Assembly (NCBI GenBank): GCA_916048095.2
Contig: OU696597.1
Location: forward strand, 3,173,042 to 3,237,041
DNA from: Sacculina carcini
Taxonomy: Eukaryota; Arthropoda; Thecostraca; Sacculinidae
Length of the DNA stretch: 64,000 bases
Reading direction: 5' to 3'
In this document: positions 55,204-64,000 of the stretch, in pieces
Layout of the letters: each line of letters begins with the position of its first letter
How positions within the stretch are numbered: position 1 is the stretch's first letter
Notes under the pieces: generated by a model
Databases searched by the model: none
What the model was told of the DNA's origin: nothing
The model's input: the letters and a program-made list of their open reading frames with translations, nothing else
Program-made: the position numbers and the translations under genes

Positions 55204-56127
55204 GTGTATACCGGCTTTCCAGAACTGAGCATACGACGCAAGAATATCGTGCTACGTTACACGTTGAAAGTACACACCAGCTATAACCACATCGCTCATC
55301 CTTATACAAATATCGGAGATAACATGCCCAATTTTTCCTCCAGAAAGCAGTTATCCAAACGGGTGCTTAATAGACGAGCGAGGGAGTATATTCAGGAGCT
55401 CAATGTGGCAGTACCTCACCGAAATGGCCTAGTCTACGACATACCGCCCTGGTACAAGACAGCTCCAAAAATCCATTTCCTACCGGATGCGACCAAAGCG
55501 CAGGTATCAGATACTGAGGTCTCAATGGCGTTTGCGGAGTACATTTCGCATTATAGCGACTATGCCCAAATATATACGGATGGATCAAAGTGCAAAGGAA
55601 AGTCAGGATGCGCAATATACACCAAACAGCTGGGTAGTGCGTGCATATCAAGGTTCCGTCTGCCTTCATATGTCACGGTTTTCAATACTGAGCTGTACGC
55701 AATATACAGAGCTTTGAGATACGTGGAAGAACATCGGGTACAAAAAACTTTAATTCTGAGTGATTCGAGATCTGCACTAGTCAACATTTCCAATAGTCTT
55801 TCATCGGATTTTATACTTTTATCAATTTTAAATGTTTTACATCGTATAACATCGAACTACGACTGTATACTGGTGTGGATACCAGGGCATTGTGGCCTGA
55901 AGGGCAATGAGAGGGCAGATGCAGAAGCAAAAGCTGCGTTGGAATCGAGCGATATTAACAAGTATCCAGCGTGTAAGCAGACAATAAGACAGCTTGTGAA
56001 TACGGCTACATGCGAGTCTTTCCAACAAAAGTGGACCAGTCAGAGGCATAATTATGCACTTGGGGCCATAAAAAATCAGTCACTCCATGGCTGGATGACA
56101 ATTTACCAAGGAAAGCGCAGCGAGTAA
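55204..56127 (+). pseudogene. LINE RNase H domain (unit 4)
   Basis: Translates identically to units 2 and 3; the Cys/His motif follows in another frame to 56405. Confidence 0.85.
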
Positions 56128-56551
56128 TCGCGAGACTAAGACTGGGATGCACTAGGATAACACACAATTATTCATTGGAGAAGACATCGCCACCTATATG
56201 CTCACACTGTCGAACTCCTCTCATGTGTAGTCATATAATCACGGAATGCGAGTTGTATGAGGTCTCGCGGCAACCCTTACGGTCCTACTGCCACTCCACA
56301 AGCATCCATTTTAATCTCATCAATATTTTACATCCTGACCACCCGAACGCGATTCGACTAATACTCAAGTACCTTTATGATATAGATTTGTTTGCAAAGC
56401 TTTAATGGGAGGTGCAACAAGTTTTCTGAGCTTCAGCGGGACGTGCAATAATAATAATAGTGTGTTTGTATTACGTCAATACAGCAGGAAATAAACGAGG
56501 AAGTGGTACAGCGCGAAATGGCCGACACCGGCCGAAGCGCTGACTGAGACT

Positions 56552-56743
56552 GCCACACGCCACTCGGGCGCCGTCTATCTAAAAAATATGATTACCAAAA
56601 GCTGGACGGCCCCGGCCGAGAAGACGGCGGTGACGAGCGGCGGCGCGGTCGATTCAGCATTCAGCATTCACGAGAAAGATCGCGCCATCATCCGCCACGC
56701 CATTATTAATGCCACCGTGCACGCGCCCGATGTAATCAGGCGG
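56552..56743 (+). pseudogene. IPO7: Importin-7/8 exon piece, unit 4
   Basis: Same as unit 3, including the lost donor (GGCTGCAC). Confidence 0.75.
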
Positions 56744-56775
56744 CTGCACTGATCGTTGCTTGGTCAGGGCGATAG

Positions 56776-59700
56776 GAGGATGTTCCACTGACCGAATGTA
56801 TTTCGAAAATGGAGTCATTCTTGCGCTCTCAGCGGAACATAATTCTCGACCGTCGTGATTTTTATCTGCGTAGTCAACAAGCCGGTGAGAATTTTGATGA
56901 TTTTTTGTGCGCTGTCAAAGAAATCATGTCGTTCTGCGATTTCTGCACATCATGCAACAGCAACAGACTGCGCGACAAAATTCTAATGGGTATATCTGAC
57001 GACAATGCGTTACATCAAATGCTCCAAGAAAAGGATTTGACTCTCGAAAAATCTGTCGCTATTTGTCGATCATCAGAAACCGCTGCTGTCAATTCGTCGG
57101 CGATAAAGCAGCCGGAAAAACAGATTTATGTGTCAAATGTTCGCGGCAAATCATCTCACGCCACTGAGAAGTCACTGTGTTCAAGATGCGGTCGTTTGGT
57201 GGAAGCACAAACCCACAAATGTTCTGCAGCCGGCAAAACGTGCACGGTATGTGGCAAACCGAACCACTTTGCAGCGGTGTGCCGGAGTTCTAGCAGACAC
57301 AACAGATCGAACAAAAATAAATCTTCGCGTTCACCAAAACGTCGAGGGACGAATCTCAGGCGTATCACGATTAGTGACATCAGCCACGGCAAAAAGAAGC
57401 GACGCAAAGTGCCACCCGTAAAAATTCGTGTCAGACCATCGAAAGGCGCATCGACAGAAGTGTCGTGGGTCGCCGACACCGGCGCCGAGGTATCCGTTAT
57501 CAACGCTTGCGTTGCCAAAAAACTTGGCATCAAACAATCTGAACTGGCCCCGTGCAGTGAGAGACTCCGGTCAGCCAACGGTGGGCACCTGTACTGCATA
57601 GGCACCTGCACCGCCACTCTTGAGCTCGGTGATGCGTCGTGCAGCACTACATTGTATGTGGTGCCAGCGGCGAACGACGCGCTTTTGTCGTGGGTGGACG
57701 CGGTTAACCTGCGCATCATCCACCGAGCGTTTCCACATCAAATTCCAGTGCAGAATGTAACTACGCAAAGAAGGGAGGACTCGACCATCGTGCTAAAAGC
57801 AACCGCACAAGCCGAACGCAAGTCACTTCCTGCAATCAACAACCAGATCGACCTGAAACGTCCGACCTGGAAGCAAACGCGCAGCCCAACGCTTGATGAA
57901 CGATCACAACATCTTGCAGAACTGAAAGCAGCCTTTCCGAGAGTATTTTCAACGAGTGGTCCACTGCGAACCATGGATGGACCTCCTATGCGGATATTGC
58001 TTTCATCTGATGCGCAGCCCAAGCACATTTCTGCTCCCAGAGTGATACCGCTAGCGTATCGGGAATACATGAAGCGTCACATCGATGAACTGCTTCAACA
58101 GGACGTCATCGAGGCTGTGACTCACCCGACCGAATGGTGTCATGCTGTTGTGCCCGTGCCAAAGCGTAGAGAAGGGTCCATTGTTGATTGTAGACTCACT
58201 ATCGATCTAATACCACTGAACAAGTATTTGAAACGACCAACTCATCCTGTGAGAGCTGGCATGGATGTAGTCTCTAGTATAAAACCAGGAGCAAAATATT
58301 TTAGCACACTGGATGCTAAAAATGGTTATTTTCAAATCTCCATCCACGAAGATGATAGAGATCTAACATGTTTTCTCACACCATGGGGTCGCTTCAGACT
58401 AAAAAGAGCACCCATGGGATTGGCTTCAAGCGGCGATGTATACAACACGATATGCGATGCTGCTCTTGCTGGTGTGATGAATGTTGGCAAAGTGGTTGAT
58501 GATATGATTGTGTACAGTGAAGACTACGACAGTCACCTGGAAGACATTTGGCAGTTGTTAATGCGCTGTGATTCTGCTGGCATAACGTTGAATGGTGATA
58601 AGTTTGACTTCGCGCAATCGCAAGTGCATTTTTGTGGTTTTGACGTGGGACCAAACGGATATTCGGTTGACCAAAAGAAAATTCGCGCTATCAAGGAATT
58701 TCCTAGGCCGAATAATCTAACCGAACTTCGCTCATTCTTAGGGTTAGCCAATCAGCTGGGACAATTTTCGACCGAAATTGCTGGTACCGCCGCATCATTA
58801 TACGAACTTTTGAAGAAAGATGTGGAATGGCATTGGGAGGAGAGCGTTCATACACGCGCTTTCGAAGCAACGAAAAAGATACTGACTTCTCCCCCAATAC
58901 TGGATTTCTTCCGGCCGTCACGAGAGACTGTCGTGGAGACAGATGCATCTCGTCTAAAGGGACTCGGATTTGTGGTACGTCAGCTAGATGAGAGCAAGAA
59001 ATGGCGTCTCATCCAGTGCGGTTCGCGGCGACTTTCAGATACAGAAACTCGCTACGCCGCTGTTGAACAAGAGCTATTGGCTGTAGTATGGGCCTGCAGT
59101 AAAGCTAACAACTACCTCGCTGGTCTGAATAATTTCACGATCATTACTGATCATAAACCTCTTCTTCCAATCCTGAATTCAAAAGGTCTAGCGGATATCG
59201 CCAATATTCGTTTGCAGCGGCTACGAGCGAAGCTGGCTCATCTCCAATTTACGGCTGCATGGTGCCCTGGCAAGAAGCACGCAGCTGCCGATTGTCTCTC
59301 CCGAGCTCCGCTCAACGGCGAAGAAGACGAAATAACTCTGGATCCGGTTCCTGAAATTGGTGTTGCAGCAGTGGCTCACTTAACGCATGAGAGCGACGAA
59401 GAGAGCTATATAACTGACGATGGCCTGCTAGTTGAAATCGAAGATGCGATAATGAGTGATCCGGAGTGCATTTGCCTCAAAGAAGCTATTCGACATGGCT
59501 TTCCAGATGATCGTCACGCCTGTCGAGATGAGATAAAACCTTACTGGAACATCAGAAGTTCATTATATGTAGACGGAAATTTGATACTCTACGGAAAACG
59601 TCTTGTAGTTCCTCGTAAAATGCGACGAGATATCATCCGCCGACTTCATAGTGGACACCAGGGCATGAATCGCACTATAGGTCGAGCACGGCAGTCGGTA

Positions 59701-60720
59701 TTCTGGCCCACAATACAAAATGATGTCAAAATGGCTGTATCGTCATGCTCTTCATGTCGTCATTACCGCAACAGTCAACCGAAAGAGCCATACTATTGTG
59801 ACGATCAACCTACCAGAGTGTTTGAAAGTGTTGCCACGGACTACTTTCAGCACGCCGGCCGCACTTACCTCATATATGTGGACAGATATTCCAACTGGCC
59901 TTGTGTCGCCGAATGCCCACGGTCAGACGCCACATCACGACATCTCATCCGGACGCTGCGTCAGTTGTTCGCAACGTTCGGCGTACCCAACCGTCTTCGC
60001 AGCGACGGTGGACCACAATACACCTCTCGCCGAACGAGAGACTTCCTTATGCGCTGGAAAGTGCAGCATGATGTGAGCAGTGTCGAATATCCGCAGGGGA
60101 ATGGTCTTGCGGAATCAGCGGTCAAGCGCATCAAGCGCTTAGTGCAGAAGGTGACGTCTAACGGGGAACTCGACGATGACGCTTTCACCGAAGGCTTGCT
60201 GGAATTGCGGAACACTCCGGGCGCAGATGGGCAATCACCAGCGGAAATTTTATTCGGCCACCCTATCCGATCAACCATTCCAATGCATCGTAGTGCTTTT
60301 GCACCGAAGTGGAGGAGTACTGCGGACGCCATCGATGCACCACGTCGCGTTCAAGCTCAGCTGACTTATAATCAAGGATCGCATCCGTTGCCGCGACTGA
60401 GGGCGGGAGATGCAGTGGTCATTCAAAGTCAATCGAGCAAAAGGTGGGACTGTACTGGGACCGTCGTGGGAATAAAAGGCCCACGCAGCTATGTACTCCG
60501 CACACCAAGTGGACGCATCACAACGCGTAACAGAAGACATCTTTTGCTGGAGGCATCTGTACGTGAACAACCGAACCAGATGGAAAGCGATGACACCATC
60601 AGTCCGTCCATCAGCAACGACCGGCAGCAAACTGAAGTGGAGCGGCTCACACCAGCTCCACGTCGTAGCAGTCGTGAACGGCGTCCTCCACGATACCTGT
60701 CGGATTATGTTCGTGACTGA
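56776..60720 (+). CDS. Ty3/gypsy gag-pol polyprotein (unit 4)
   Basis: First ATG 56809; 1303 unbroken codons with the same translation as unit 3. Confidence 0.93.
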   Translation, partial: EDVPLTECISKMESFLRSQRNIILDRRDFYLRSQQAGENFDDFLCAVKEIMSFCDFCTSCNSNRLRDKILMGISDDNALHQMLQEKDLTLEKSVAICRSSETAAVNSSAIKQPEKQIYVSNVRGKSSHATEKSLCSRCGRLVEAQTHKCSAAGKTCTVCGKPNHFAAVCRSSSRHNRSNKNKSSRSPKRRGTNLRRITISDISHGKKKRRKVPPVKIRVRPSKGASTEVSWVADTGAEVSVINACVAKKLGIKQSELAPCSERLRSANGGHLYCIGTCTATLELGDASCSTTLYVVPAANDALLSWVDAVNLRIIHRAFPHQIPVQNVTTQRREDSTIVLKATAQAERKSLPAINNQIDLKRPTWKQTRSPTLDERSQHLAELKAAFPRVFSTSGPLRTMDGPPMRILLSSDAQPKHISAPRVIPLAYREYMKRHIDELLQQDVIEAVTHPTEWCHAVVPVPKRREGSIVDCRLTIDLIPLNKYLKRPTHPVRAGMDVVSSIKPGAKYFSTLDAKNGYFQISIHEDDRDLTCFLTPWGRFRLKRAPMGLASSGDVYNTICDAALAGVMNVGKVVDDMIVYSEDYDSHLEDIWQLLMRCDSAGITLNGDKFDFAQSQVHFCGFDVGPNGYSVDQKKIRAIKEFPRPNNLTELRSFLGLANQLGQFSTEIAGTAASLYELLKKDVEWHWEESVHTRAFEATKKILTSPPILDFFRPSRETVVETDASRLKGLGFVVRQLDESKKWRLIQCGSRRLSDTETRYAAVEQELLAVVWACSKANNYLAGLNNFTIITDHKPLLPILNSKGLADIANIRLQRLRAKLAHLQFTAAWCPGKKHAAADCLSRAPLNGEEDEITLDPVPEIGVAAVAHLTHESDEESYITDDGLLVEIEDAIMSDPECICLKEAIRHGFPDDRHACRDEIKPYWNIRSSLYVDGNLILYGKRLVVPRKMRRDIIRRLHSGHQGMNRTIGRARQSVFWPTIQNDVKMAVSSCSSCRHYRNSQPKEPYYCDDQPTRVFESVATDYFQHAGRTYLIYVDRYSNWPCVAECPRSDATSRHLIRTLRQLFATFGVPNRLRSDGGPQYTSRRTRDFLMRWKVQHDVSSVEYPQGNGLAESAVKRIKRLVQKVTSNGELDDDAFTEGLLELRNTPGADGQSPAEILFGHPIRSTIPMHRSAFAPKWRSTADAIDAPRRVQAQLTYNQGSHPLPRLRAGDAVVIQSQSSKRWDCTGTVVGIKGPRSYVLRTPSGRITTRNRRHLLLEASVREQPNQMESDDTISPSISNDRQQTEVERLTPAPRRSSRERRPPRYLSDYVRD

Positions 60721-60728
60721 GGGGGAGG

Positions 60729-60934
60729 TGTGAGGTGGCATCATTGTAAATAATAATTGAAGCGTCATACGCTGCGCGTTAGCGACAAGGTGACAAGTGA
60801 TTTGAGTAGTGTGGTACTTGTGAGTGTTTTGGTGTGGTGAGAGGATTCTAATATTTCTTATTGGTGTAAGCGTTTGTTGAATAATATATATATTCGAAAA
60901 TTGCAATTTCCGTGTTGTTTCATAAAACAATACA
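60729..60934 (+). repeat. Gypsy 3' LTR (unit 4)
   Basis: 206-bp TG...CA LTR matching the others. Confidence 0.85.
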
Positions 60935-62331
60935 TTCTCGAACGGTGAGGCAGACGCTGGAGAGAAGTGAGGGGACTGACATTTCCGAAACCGATTTTAG
61001 ACATATGGTGCAAACAATGGATGATGGATTGTTGGCTCACCTGAAGGCGCGACTGTCCTATGAGGAGTCACGTAGCATCGATACTGTCTTGCTGAATCCG
61101 ACGTTTGCCTGCAGCAACTCAATAGCGCAGGCACTTTGAGAACAGTATTGGGGAATAACCATGGAAGGCGTCACGATGCCTTGCACAACAGATCAATGTG
61201 TCCTTTCTCGCTGGGACTCAGATCAAATAGACCCCAGTCGGTCCATTCTGATCACTGTGAATGATGCGAGCAACAAGCTCAGCACACGAGGTCCGCACAA
61301 GCCTTACGTGGGATCACTGACTTCTATGCGCACACGTCGCTCCAATTTAGCAATAATCGACAGCACATCAATGGTTTCGTCCTTGAAACAAATCACGGAC
61401 ATGCTGTCATGGGTGGTCGGGGATAGCTCAAATCTAGCTACTCTCTTACTCCGGATGTGCTCAGAAAAGACAACGGTATCAGTCGAAGACTTGATCAAGG
61501 TGACGCGCAAAGTTGTAGGCGAACCTATCCAGCATCGCTTGCTAGACAACTCATCCTCGCACGGAGCCATGATCAACTCCCTATACAACTATTGCACGCA
61601 CTGCACTGTAATAACAAACACTGCCTTTCAGTTCGCAAAGCAGTCGACGGATTACACGCTATGTTTTCAGGCGTCAAATATTTGCGGGCTGTCACGTCTA
61701 TGCATAATGGAAGCAGATGGTGTAACAATATCAGGCAAATGGGCGTTATCTTTCAACTGCCAAGAATGCACTGTTGAAGTAGGACGATCTAGCTTTGACC
61801 TCCCCGACGAGCCAGCATACAGCGGTTTCCCGTTGGGCATGCAGATTACGGAAATAGCTGTAAACGGGGCAGAAAACACTGAGACACGAGAGATTGTGGA
61901 TGCCTCTGTGGGTCTAGCCTACTACGCAGCTGATAAGTGGGCTACACACATGCTGCAGTGGGAATCCCGGCACTTGCAGAGTGTGGACTTAGGAACACCA
62001 CATGCATCTACGCTACCTGGTTTTGTTAACCTAACAGAGATGTCGTTGACCGACCTTGACACATGCATTCATGCCATGGCTCTGTATTTGATTGAGCAAG
62101 TTGGTGATATCCCGAGCTGTGGGGTTGGTGAGCCGCCTTGCATCATTTGCAGGAGAGGACTCGCCTATGTTCCAATTTGCACGCGCAGAAGTGATGAGTG
62201 GGTTGAAGCACCCATTGCTGGAGGTGACCAACCGAAAGGGAGGGACTGCGATTTCGCGGATTGAAGCTGGAGTGATCCGCAGGTTACTTCGCCTTCTCTC
62301 GGAGCTCAGCCGTCTTCTCAATTATCTATAG
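60935..62331 (+). pseudogene. L-polymerase fossil remainder, unit 4
   Basis: Same blocks and stop (61137-61139) as units 2 and 3, but with a cluster of private substitutions at 61524, 61661, 61678, 61729 and 62084. The preceding stub lies at 56756-56774. Confidence 0.8.
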
Positions 62332-62534
62332 TCCGCCTCATAGCCGTAATCGTAGACGTAATCGTTTATAATAAGCCATTACGGTTCTCTTGCGTCTACA
62401 CAGCTCATTACAGCCCACTGTCACAGGCCCACTGTCACACCCTAGAGTATAGTCATTTTGGGCAAATGGAGATTTGGTCATTATGAGGGTAAACATGATT
62501 TTGACCTTAGGTCAAAAATACACATTTAAGCTTA

Positions 62535-62719
62535 ATGTCGCTGGGTATCAGTCCGCTGTTGGCAATTTTACCGAGCGAAATTCTGCCGAGCAGTGTGCGT
62601 TCCCCAGCTGACAGCGTAGTGATGATGCCAGTTCAACAGTGTGTTCACGTTTCTCATGCAGTACTCGTTCCAGTGGCAGCTGCGGCAACTGGGAATGGCC
62701 GGCGTGTTTCTGGTATTCG
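62535..62719 (+). pseudogene. SLC2-type sugar transporter piece, cut (unit 5)
   Basis: Unit 5 follows the unit 1/2 version (with GTTCA) until GGTATTCG at 62719, then switches to unrelated sequence. This is the right edge of the array. Confidence 0.75.
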
Positions 62720-63330
62720 AATAGCACATCAATCACGATCATAACAGCTGCCACCGACGCAGACCCAACAATAAATTCACACCTGTCCTATCTGCGCCAA
62801 TCAATGTGGATACCGGATTGGCCTACGCTCAACCCTCAGAGAGAACCGGAGATGAGAGGAGTCACAGTCGTACTCGACTGACCGCAAATGAAGGATGTCA
62901 AGTGTGTCTTTTCGTTCCCCGTCCTGTCTTGGTCTGAGCATACACATGCCATCATCATAATCAATTCATACTTTTCCGCACGGGAGTCCCTCAGGGCGCC
63001 GTGCTGTCTTAACTGCTCTTCCTGGTGTACGTTAATGACATCACGAACCACCTACCGAACGAAGACGCAACCGGCATGTACGCGGACGACCTGGTACCAT
63101 AGATAATTGGCAGCACCATAACACAGGCCAGTCACTCCATGCAACCAAACCTGACAGCAGTATCAGAGCTGACAACGGTCAAAAATCAGAGCTGACAACG
63201 GTCTACCTGGTCAGCGATTCCGCATGTGCTGAACAACCACCTGTATCCTTATGCGGTTGCCCTCTACGCTACTGTCACCCCACCAAGTTTTTGGGTGTCA
63301 ACTTTTATCACCAACTGACGGGTCTAGGTT
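62720..63330 (+). pseudogene. Decayed LINE reverse transcriptase
   Basis: On the plus strand, TGVPQGAVLS (about 62976-63007) is followed after a TAA by LLFLVYVNDITNHLPNEDAT and MYADDLV, reverse transcriptase boxes with the catalytic DD at about 63080. Further on, HPTKFLGVNFYHQL (about 63280) matches the LGV box. Many stops and frame shifts. A different LINE from those above, 5'-truncated at the array edge or continuing from a lost part. Confidence 0.7.
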
Positions 63331-63409
63331 AAATGCTTAAGAATTCAAGAACAATAAAAACGCTTAAAACGTCTCTATATTTTTCATAGATTTTAGGTTA
63401 TGTTTAGCT

Positions 63410-63442
63410 AGTTAGGTTAGGTTAGGTTTAGTTAGGTTAGGA
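63410..63442 (+). repeat. Short interstitial TTAGG tract
   Basis: Three TTAGG units, a TTTAG, then two more TTAGG. TTAGG is the usual arthropod telomere repeat; here it is short and internal. Confidence 0.6.
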
Positions 63443-63499
63443 CTAAAATGAATTCGTTAAAACGAATTTTCTAAATGTAATGTTCTTGATTCCTGACAC

Positions 63500-64000
63500 A
63501 TTTGGCTTCAACCCCGACTGACGTACAACCAGCATATGCCTGCCTGCATCTGCCTCCATCTACACCAGCATCTGCCTCCATCTGCCTATGTGGAAGTCAG
63601 CTATCAGCCCAAGATTACCAACGTGCCCTGCGGCTACCAGACGACGACCCGCTGCTCATAAAATCAGAGCACGCTCCAGCGCACCGCCTAAAACAAACAA
63701 ATCGGCAAATCCATGTGTACGGCGCAATAGCTTCATACACGTCACTACTGATATGACGGCGACAGCAATAAAACACTCGGCACAAGTGCCCAGTGTGTCA
63801 CTAGCCTATCAGTAAGAGCGGCCGCTCGCCAACGCTATGGTCGACCACAATGTCGGCATCAGCGTGTGGCCATCTAATCACCACTGCGGTGCGGACGACG
63901 ACACGACCGAACATTATATTTATCACTGCCCAGCGCACGCACGAGACCGCTTGGATTTGATTCCTGCGACTGAACGACCAACACCAGAGGATCTGCCCGA
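63500..64000 (+). pseudogene. Decayed LINE C-terminal region
   Basis: HCGADDDTTEHYIYHCPAHA (about 63886-63945) is a Cys/His motif of the type ending RNase H LINE proteins, followed by RDRLDLIP. Earlier codons (LPDDDPLLIKSEHAPAHRLK, about 63640) look like the linker after reverse transcriptase. Probably the same dead element as 62720-63330. Runs to the window edge. Confidence 0.55.

Larger units (their letters stand above)
52958..56458 (+). mobile_element. RNase H-type LINE, unit 4
   Basis: Same structure and lesions as in units 2 and 3; 3' TAA tail near 56447-56458. Confidence 0.88.
56775..60934 (+). mobile_element. Ty3/gypsy retrotransposon, 5'-truncated, unit 4
   Basis: Same junctions as units 2 and 3; 3' LTR 60729-60934. 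Confidence 0.9.
27637..62719 (+). repeat. Tandem array of a ~9967-bp mosaic unit
   Basis: Head-to-tail units begin at CCCTAGAGTATAGTC: 27637 (4905 bp), 32542 (9964 bp), 42506 (9967 bp), 52473 (9967 bp) and 62440 (280 bp, cut). Full units carry transporter piece, LINE, importin exon, L-polymerase stub, gypsy, L-polymerase remainder. Units 2-4 differ by only a handful of substitutions and two small indels over 10 kb, so the amplification is recent (or partly an assembly effect). Unit 1 differs by two large events: it lacks 1784 bp of the LINE, and has 877 bp of L in place of the 4160-bp gypsy. Confidence 0.92.

Noticed and set aside
27637..62719. Array as a giant DNA transposon or Polinton
   Set aside because: No terminal inverted repeats, protein-primed polymerase, capsid or retroviral-like integrase outside the gypsy were found; components are unrelated fragments in tandem.

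Overview
The window is animal nuclear DNA, not prokaryotic. It has split genes with GT/AG introns, long CA and TA microsatellites, many retroelement families and a fossil negative-strand RNA virus polymerase. The only clear resident host gene is an importin-7/8 family gene (fly homologue: moleskin) on the minus strand. The mix of Penelope elements, RNase H-bearing LINEs, Ty3/gypsy, hAT and pogo-type DNA elements fits a protostome invertebrate. A short interstitial TTAGG tract hints at an arthropod, but I cannot fix the species.

Layout. 1-7.57 kb: two direct copies of a ~3.7 kb AT-rich composite repeat ending in CA/TA tracts. 7.6-11.6 kb: a Penelope-like 3' end interrupted by a LINE, followed by a partial second LINE copy. 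12.3-25.7 kb (minus strand): seven recognisable importin exons at 12324-12400, 15993-16337, 17512-17703, 17911-18056, 21367-21599, 22017-22235 and 25533-25678. Their introns hold an RNase H LINE (12.5-16.0 kb), a GC-rich inverted repeat (18.8-19.3 kb), a Penelope element with inverted terminal repeats (19.3-21.0 kb) and a third copy of the composite repeat (22.6-25.5 kb). Splice phases agree from 22.2 kb down to the F exon. About 300 internal residues expected between the 25.5 kb and 22.2 kb exons are absent. 25.7-27.64 kb: a 5'-truncated hAT element with a nested pogo-like MITE.

27,637-62,719 is a head-to-tail array: unit 1 of 4905 bp, unit 2 of 9964 bp, units 3 and 4 of exactly 9967 bp, and a 280 bp start of unit 5. 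A full unit reads on the plus strand: C-terminal piece of an SLC2-type sugar transporter; a 5'-truncated RNase H-bearing LINE ending in TAA repeats; one importin exon; a few codons of a viral L polymerase; a 5'-truncated Ty3/gypsy element with an unbroken 1303-codon gag-pol and a 3' LTR; then the rest of the L-polymerase fossil. Unit 1 lacks the gypsy insert and keeps the 877 bp of L that the gypsy replaced, including the GDNQ catalytic motif, but has lost the second half of the LINE. 62.7-64 kb is a decayed LINE with an interstitial TTAGG tract.

The strongest candidate for something undescribed is this mosaic, recently amplified array: viral polymerase, two host gene pieces and two retroelements, lying next to, and in the opposite orientation from, the importin gene whose exon it carries. 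It could be a real structural rearrangement, a small-RNA-producing locus or partly an assembly artefact; sequence alone cannot decide.
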